Assembly (NCBI RefSeq): GCF_041200175.1
Contig: NZ_CP165727.1
Span: 4,166,501 to 4,230,500, forward strand
Source of the DNA: Streptomyces sp. R33
GTDB lineage: Bacteria > Actinomycetota > Actinomycetes > Streptomycetales > Streptomycetaceae
DNA: 64,000 bases
Direction: 5' to 3'
In this document: in pieces, positions 59,414-64,000 of the stretch
Layout of the letters: each line of letters begins with the position of its first letter
How positions within the stretch are numbered: position 1 is the stretch's first letter
The notes under the pieces: model-generated
Databases searched by the model: none
The model's input: only the letters and a program-made list of their open reading frames with translations
What the model was told of the DNA's origin: nothing
Made by a program: the position numbers and the translations under genes

Positions 59414-60178
59414 GTGAGCCAGCCGGAGATGCAGCCCGAGGGGCCACCCCGGGATCCCCGGGAGCCCCGGGACTCCCGGGAGGAGGGCAGCGGACCGATG
59501 GCGGCGGGCGATCTGACCGGCGGACCGTTCCCCCTCGGGGACTGGGGCGAGCCGGCCGAGCGGCTGGACGAGCTCTACCGGCGGGTCGAGGCCGATGCGC
59601 TGCGCACCGCGGAGTGGTACTTGTCCGACCGCGCGTGGAAGCGCCGGGGCGCACGGATCCTGCGGGTCGGCGCGGCGGCGGGGGCGATCGCCGGTGCCTC
59701 GATGCCGCTGCTGGCGCTCACGGGGTCCGCTCCGGGCGCGATGCCGTACGGCTACCTCTCGCTGCTGCTGGCCGCGGCGTGCCTGGCCTGCGACCGGTTC
59801 TTCGGCCTGACGTCGGGCTGGATGCGGGACGTCGCCACGGCGCAGGCGGTGCAGCGCCGTCTCCAGACGCTCCAGTTCGACTGGGCCTCGGAGAACGTAC
59901 GGGAGGTCCTGGGCCCCACGGAGGGCACGGCGAGCGAGGCGGCGGAGCGGTGCCTCACCGTGCTGCGCCGCTTCTCGGAGGACGTGACGGAGCTGGTGCG
60001 GTCCGAGACCGCGGAGTGGATGGTGGAGTTCTCCTCGGGTCCGGCGCCGCTGGTCATGCAGTCGCTCGGCGCCCCGTCGTCCCGGGCCGATGCCGGCCTC
60101 CCCCCGACCCGCTTCCCCCTCCCCCCGGGCACCCGCCCCAACATGCCCCGCCAACGCCCCCCGGAACAGCCCCGCTGA
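59414..60178 (+). CDS. SLATT-domain-like two-span membrane protein
   Basis: 254 residues from the GTG at 59414 (gggag 6 bases upstream). Seen: a Pro/Arg/Glu-rich N-terminus, helix RLDELYRRVEADALRTAEWYLSDRAWKR, two membrane segments (about 84-103 and 112-130), then a long C-terminal helical region. This is the SLATT plan; SLATT proteins are proposed membrane effectors in nucleotide-signalled defence. No cyclase or SLOG gene is adjacent, so a defence role is unproven. The Pro-rich tail is disordered. Confidence 0.75.
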   Translation: MSQPEMQPEGPPRDPREPRDSREEGSGPMAAGDLTGGPFPLGDWGEPAERLDELYRRVEADALRTAEWYLSDRAWKRRGARILRVGAAAGAIAGASMPLLALTGSAPGAMPYGYLSLLLAAACLACDRFFGLTSGWMRDVATAQAVQRRLQTLQFDWASENVREVLGPTEGTASEAAERCLTVLRRFSEDVTELVRSETAEWMVEFSSGPAPLVMQSLGAPSSRADAGLPPTRFPLPPGTRPNMPRQRPPEQPR

Positions 60179-60184
60179 CGCCAA

Positions 60185-60241
60185 TCCAGCCCCGCCGGCG
60201 TTTGAGGCGCGGGGGTCCGGGGGCAGCGCCCCCGGACCCCC
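60185..60241. repeat. Dispersed intergenic repeat, inverted copy with terminator hairpin
   Basis: Contains gccccgccggcgtttgaggc, the reverse complement of the cctcaaacgccgg element at 12112-12156, followed by a perfect 14-bp stem (60211-60224 with 60228-60241). Likely bidirectional terminator between the convergent SLATT gene and the gene at 60376. The rest of the gap is GC-rich filler. Confidence 0.75.
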
Positions 60242-60375
60242 GTGGCAGCGCCCCCGCAACGGCGCCGCACCCGGACCCGGGGTCCGGGGCCCTGCCCCCG
60301 GATACGGAGAAAGGGCGGGGGGAGAAGGCCCCGCGCAGCGGAACCCGGCACCCCCCGCCCCGCCGGCATGGGCGC

Positions 60376-61026
60376 TCAGCTGAAGATGATCATCGAGCCC
60401 TGCCCCAGGCTCCGCGTCGCAGCCGCATGCAGCCCCAGCCAGACGTGCCGCTCCCGCGCAAAGGGACTCTCGTCGTAAGGAATCGGCCCCGCCGGCTCCT
60501 CCAGCGACGTGGCCCGCCCCGGCGCCACCGGCGCCACCGGCGGATTCCCCGGGTCGATCCCGATCGCCGGCGCCACCACCATCAGCTCCCGCAGCAGCCC
60601 CTGCGCCGACCCCAGCGGCCCGCCCCCGGCCAACAGCTCCTCGTTCGCCAGCGGAACCGCAAAGTCCACCGGCACGTACGCCCCTGCGTGGTCGTAGTGC
60701 CACACCAGATGCGACTGCTGCGCCGTGGGCTCGAACATCTCCAGCAGCTGCTCGTAGTCCCCGCCCAGCTCGTCCACCGGCGTCACCGGCAGCCCGCAGA
60801 TCTGCAGCAGGTACGCCCGCCGCAGGAAGTGCAGGGCGTCGTAGTCGAAGCCGGCGACGGGGGCCACGTCCCCGCTCAGACCCGGCATGTACGCGAACAC
60901 GGGCACGGACGGCAGCCCCGCCTCGCCCAGCGCCTTGTCGTACGAGGCGATCTCTTCCGCGAAGGGGTTGTCGGGGCTGTGGCACAGCACGTCGACAAGG
61001 GGGACCAGCCACAGGTCACAGGCCAC
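60376..61026 (-). CDS. Conserved Streptomyces hypothetical protein, 216 residues
   Basis: GTG at 61026 (V-A-C-D-L-W) with ggag 6 bases upstream. Seen: DLWLVPLVDVLCHSPDNPFAEE, GFDYDALHFLRRAYLLQICGLPVTPVDELGGDYEQLLEMF, and C-terminal LHAAATRSLGQGSMIIFS. No known domain; from memory a strongly conserved hypothetical of streptomycetes. Probably cytoplasmic. Confidence 0.8.
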   Translation of the reverse strand: MACDLWLVPLVDVLCHSPDNPFAEEIASYDKALGEAGLPSVPVFAYMPGLSGDVAPVAGFDYDALHFLRRAYLLQICGLPVTPVDELGGDYEQLLEMFEPTAQQSHLVWHYDHAGAYVPVDFAVPLANEELLAGGGPLGSAQGLLRELMVVAPAIGIDPGNPPVAPVAPGRATSLEEPAGPIPYDESPFARERHVWLGLHAAATRSLGQGSMIIFS

Positions 61027-61179
61027 GCGGGCTCCGATCAGTCGTTGTCGCCGATCCGGCCAGCGTAGTGCGCCGAACACCCTCCGCGAAGGGCTGCGCA
61101 GAACCTGGGGCGGAACCCTTGGCGAACCTGCGGCGGAGCAGTGGCCGCGACCAGGCGGAACCCGCGCCGCAGCCGCCCG

Positions 61180-63681
61180 CTACACCTGCCCCGGGCCCAC
61201 CCTCCAGACCCACACGTCGTGCACCTTCTCCGGCTGCCGCCCGACCAGCTCGCTGATCATGTCCCGCAGCTCGATCCCCCGGTCCTGGAACGGCAGGACG
61301 ACCGCGCCCGCCTTCCAGAACTCCAGGTCCTGCCGGGCCTGCTCCCGCCACTGCGGGGTGATCTCCGGCGGCTGCGCCCCGTACCGGACGTCCCGCAGGA
61401 GGTTCGAGAGGTGCCGCGGGGTGGCCCCGTAGATGCCGATCCGGTCGGGCCCCCACGGGCCGTTGTAGTAACCGCCGGCCAGCCGGAAGCCGAAGCCGGC
61501 CTCGACCTGCCAGTGCAGCGCGTCCGCCTGCCCCGGGTCGGGCAGCGGTACCGGAACGAGTGCCTCGCCGTCCTTGACGTAGCCCTTCCACGCGCCCGAG
61601 GCGATGAACGCCGGCACCGGCGCCCGCTCCCGTACGGCCAGCGGCAGCGGCAGCACCGGGATCAGCGCGGCCGCCACCCCGAGCAGGCCGAGCGTGCGCA
61701 GCTCGCGCGGCCGGACCCGTACGATCCGGTCCAGCGCGAGCGCGAGCAGCACGCCCAGCACCGGGGCGCACACCATCGCCACGCGCCCCTCGATCACCGA
61801 CTCGAACAGCGGCAGCTCGACCATCAGACGCCACGGCCCCGGCAGCACCACGTCCGTCCGCGGCACGGGCACCCAGGGCCCGAGGGACAGCGCCAGCGCC
61901 ACGACACCCGTGATCGCGAGCGCGCGGACGACCTTGCGCTGCCACATCCACACGCACACGGCCACGCCGAAGGCGAGCAGCGGCCACCCGTAGAAGGCGT
62001 TCTGCTCGGTGGTGTTCAGCGAGAGCCGGCCCGCCGTCTCGGCGTCGCCGAAGAGGGAGCGGGCGGCGTACTCGACCAGGGCGCGCGGGCTGTTCCCGGC
62101 GTTGTCCCCGTGCAGGACCGAGTGGTAGCTCTGCGGGCCGAAGAACTGCCAGTACAGCGGGAAGACCAGCAGCGGCACGCAGACGCCCGCGGCGATGACC
62201 AGGCCGAGGCCCAGCGGCCGCGCGGCCTCGAGAGCGCGCTGGCGGTCGACCAGCAGGTACGCCAGCGAGAAGACCAGCATGCCGAGCGCGGCGATGAGCA
62301 GCGGCTCCTCGCCCAGGAAGATCTGGTACGTCGCGAACAGGCCCAGCAGGACACCGTCCCGGACCACGTTGCGACCTTGATTCCGCCCCTCGCACAGGCG
62401 CAGGGCCCGGTCGATGATCAGCGGGATCATGAACAGGACGACGAAGTTCGGGTGGCCGTTGGCGTGCGAGACCATCGGCGGCGCGAACGCGGCGAGCGCC
62501 CCGCCCGCGGCGGCGGCCCAGCGGCTGTGCACGAACCGGCGGCGGATCAGCCAGTACCAGGTCCAGGCGCTGGCGGCCATGCCGAGCGTGAGGACCAGCG
62601 CGAACGTGACGGTCTCCCCGAACAGGAGCGTGACCGGGATCAGCGGGACGGTCAGGCCGAGCATGGTCGCGTTGGCCATCAGGTTCACGCCCTCGGGCAT
62701 GCCCTGGGCGGTGGTGAAGAGCGGATTGCGCAGGTGGGTGATGTTGTCGGTGGCGACGCCGACGAACCACTCCCACTGGTTCTGGTCCTGGAGCGCGTCC
62801 TTGAGGTAGCGCCCGTCGAGGTCCGCCCACAGGCCGTGGAAAACGTAGACGGAGAGGGCGAGGAAGACGGCGGCGACGGCGAGGCCGCCGGCGTTCAGCC
62901 GGAACAGCTCCACGAGCGCCCGGCGCCGGTCGCCGGGGGTCCGGCGGGGGGCCGCAGGGCGCGTCGTACGGCGTACCGGCACCTCGGCGACCTGCCAGCC
63001 CTGGCGGCGCATCCAGCGCAGCACCTCGGCGTCGACGGCCGGGCCGTCGAGGACGCAGGCGCCGAAGGCGGCGCGCGCCCGGTCCCCGTCGAACAGGGCG
63101 AAGCCGCAGGTGTCGGCGCGGAATCCCGGTACCCCGGGCATGCCCAGGGCGCGGACCAGGCGGTTTCCCGTCCGGCCGAGGACGGCGGCCGGGGGCTCGC
63201 CGCCGCTCTGGTTCTCCTGGTTCGCCTGGTTGTCCTGGTCGTCCCGGCTGTCCTGGCCGTCCTGGCCGTCCTGGCCCAGCGCCTGCTCCAGCCGGTCCAG
63301 CTCGGCCAGGGGCGTCGTGAGCCCGGCGCCGGTCAGCAGCACCCGTTCCCCGGCGCAGGCCAGTACTCCGGCACGCAGCGCCGCTCCCCTGCCGCGGTGG
63401 TCCTCGGAGCGGACCAGCCGGATCCGGGGCTCCTCGGCGGCCGCGGCCCGGACGACGGAGGCAGTGCCGTCGGCGGAGCCGTCGTCGACGACGACGAGCT
63501 CCCAGTCGCCGGGTCCGGTGCCGAGTCGGGCGTCGAGGTGCTCGCGGACGGCGTCGAGGGTCGCGCCGATCCGGTGCTCGTCTTCGTGGGCGGGGATGAC
63601 GACGGAGAGCCCGACGGCGCCCAGCCAGGCGGTGGCCGCTCCGGTGCCGGCGGTGTCGCCGGCCGCTGCCGGGCCGCTCAT
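61180..63681 (-). CDS. GT2 glycosyltransferase fused to polytopic membrane domain
   Basis: 833 residues from ATG 63681. Seen: GT-A domain (residues 20-270) with LSVVIPAHEDEHRIGATL, VVVDDGSADGTASVV (DXD-type) and GAALRAGVLAC; then about 11 hydrophobic segments (about 320-720) with RRFVHSRWAAAAGG and YFGPQSYHS-like loops; a soluble extracytoplasmic end. Resembles bacterial polyprenyl-phosphate-linked sugar transfer or export proteins (DPM1-like head plus GT-C-like membrane domain). Sugar and acceptor unknown. A Gln/Asp/Asn repeat (about residues 135-155) links halves of the head. ATGA overlap with the next gene upstream. Confidence 0.82.
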   Translation of the reverse strand: MSGPAAAGDTAGTGAATAWLGAVGLSVVIPAHEDEHRIGATLDAVREHLDARLGTGPGDWELVVVDDGSADGTASVVRAAAAEEPRIRLVRSEDHRGRGAALRAGVLACAGERVLLTGAGLTTPLAELDRLEQALGQDGQDGQDSRDDQDNQANQENQSGGEPPAAVLGRTGNRLVRALGMPGVPGFRADTCGFALFDGDRARAAFGACVLDGPAVDAEVLRWMRRQGWQVAEVPVRRTTRPAAPRRTPGDRRRALVELFRLNAGGLAVAAVFLALSVYVFHGLWADLDGRYLKDALQDQNQWEWFVGVATDNITHLRNPLFTTAQGMPEGVNLMANATMLGLTVPLIPVTLLFGETVTFALVLTLGMAASAWTWYWLIRRRFVHSRWAAAAGGALAAFAPPMVSHANGHPNFVVLFMIPLIIDRALRLCEGRNQGRNVVRDGVLLGLFATYQIFLGEEPLLIAALGMLVFSLAYLLVDRQRALEAARPLGLGLVIAAGVCVPLLVFPLYWQFFGPQSYHSVLHGDNAGNSPRALVEYAARSLFGDAETAGRLSLNTTEQNAFYGWPLLAFGVAVCVWMWQRKVVRALAITGVVALALSLGPWVPVPRTDVVLPGPWRLMVELPLFESVIEGRVAMVCAPVLGVLLALALDRIVRVRPRELRTLGLLGVAAALIPVLPLPLAVRERAPVPAFIASGAWKGYVKDGEALVPVPLPDPGQADALHWQVEAGFGFRLAGGYYNGPWGPDRIGIYGATPRHLSNLLRDVRYGAQPPEITPQWREQARQDLEFWKAGAVVLPFQDRGIELRDMISELVGRQPEKVHDVWVWRVGPGQV

Positions 63682-64000
63682 GCGCCGGCCGCCTTCAGGC
63701 CCGCGGCCCAGTCCAGTCCGTGCTGGTTGTACGCGTACACGAGGCTGCGTACCTCGTCCGCGTCGGCGCGGGTCACCGCGTCGACCAGTTCGTTGTGCCC
63801 GGACCACAGTCCGGTGTGGAGATCCGGGGCCGCCTTCAGGTGCGGTACGGCGAAGACCCAGCACTGCACCCGGATCCGGTGCAGGAACTCCGAGATGTAC
63901 GTGTTGCCGACCAGCCCGCTCAGCTCCCTCCAGAAGCGCAGGTCGTAGCCGATCAGCACTTCGAGCGAGCCGCTCTGCGCGGCCCGGCACGCCTCCTCGG
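63678..64000 (-). CDS. GntR-family regulator, FCD-like C-terminus, truncated by window edge
   Basis: About 107 C-terminal residues. Seen: EACRAAQSGSLEVLIGYDLRFWRELSGLVGN, FLHRIRVQCWVFA and HNELVDAVTRADADEVRSL, which fit the ligand-binding FCD domain of FadR-subfamily GntR regulators. The DNA-binding half is outside the window. Its stop overlaps the ATG of the glycosyltransferase gene, which it may regulate or simply accompany. Confidence 0.65.
   Translation of the reverse strand, partial: EEACRAAQSGSLEVLIGYDLRFWRELSGLVGNTYISEFLHRIRVQCWVFAVPHLKAAPDLHTGLWSGHNELVDAVTRADADEVRSLVYAYNQHGLDWAAGLKAAGA

Overview
This is a high-GC actinobacterial chromosome segment, almost certainly Streptomyces: third codon positions are nearly all G or C, GTG starts are common, and the conserved gene order (acetyl-CoA synthetase, nhaA, MarP-type protease, nth, crp, paired ArsA-like ATPases, wblA, penicillin-binding protein ... 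sigma factor, asd, ask, recR, ybaB) matches from memory the SCO3563-SCO3620 part of S. coelicolor.

Layout. 1-20162 is core chromosome: carbon activation (acs, cut by the window edge), ion and pH homeostasis, DNA repair (nth), the global regulator crp, a three-gene operon (Nudix, MBL hydrolase, L12-like membrane protein), ridA plus a small DUF4177 gene, tandem ArsA-like ATPases, the developmental regulator wblA, a bifunctional PBP, and a tRNA-Pro(CGG). Next to the tRNA lie a strong terminator, a frameshifted integrase remnant and an orphan SUKH immunity gene, which look like an integration scar. 21536-47282 is a specialised-metabolite island. 47884-64000 returns to housekeeping genes: CodA-type amidohydrolase, prolyl oligopeptidase, SURF1, sigma factor with a membrane partner, asd-ask, recR-ybaB, a SLATT protein, a large GT2/membrane protein and a truncated FCD-type gene.

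The island. Its genes match the fosfazinomycin (fzm) pathway in content and order. A plus-strand operon (fzmA-I) carries an asparagine-synthetase-like ligase, O-methyltransferase, PEP mutase, phosphonopyruvate decarboxylase, phosphoesterase, ATP-grasp protein, 2-oxoglutarate oxygenase, N-methyltransferase and a FemAB/GNAT-like transferase. A convergent minus-strand set (fzmR-J) carries the hydrazine module (FzmM/L nitrite formation, FzmP/Q/R acetylhydrazine, FzmO/N glutamylhydrazide), a kinase and an exporter. A SARP regulator with two adjacent TTA codons, a PqqD-like protein and a nucleotidyltransferase head the minus-strand set.

Main observation. Immediately upstream of fzmA is a 22-codon gene (21536-21604) with an ideal ribosome-binding site, a lasso-leader-like Y-x-x-P motif and a C-terminus of Val-Arg, followed by two stop codons and a 16-bp hairpin. 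Fosfazinomycin A contains exactly a Val-Arg dipeptide joined through its C-terminal carboxylate to a hydrazide; fosfazinomycin B has Arg only. There is no NRPS. FzmA is related to lasso-peptide cyclases and carries an extra RRE-like C-terminal domain, and a stand-alone PqqD-like protein is in the same island. I infer that the Val-Arg part of fosfazinomycin is made ribosomally, as the C-terminus of a carrier peptide whose Arg carboxylate is converted to the hydrazide: a RiPP-phosphonate-hydrazide hybrid. The main rival is tRNA-dependent dipeptide assembly by the FemAB/GNAT-like protein.
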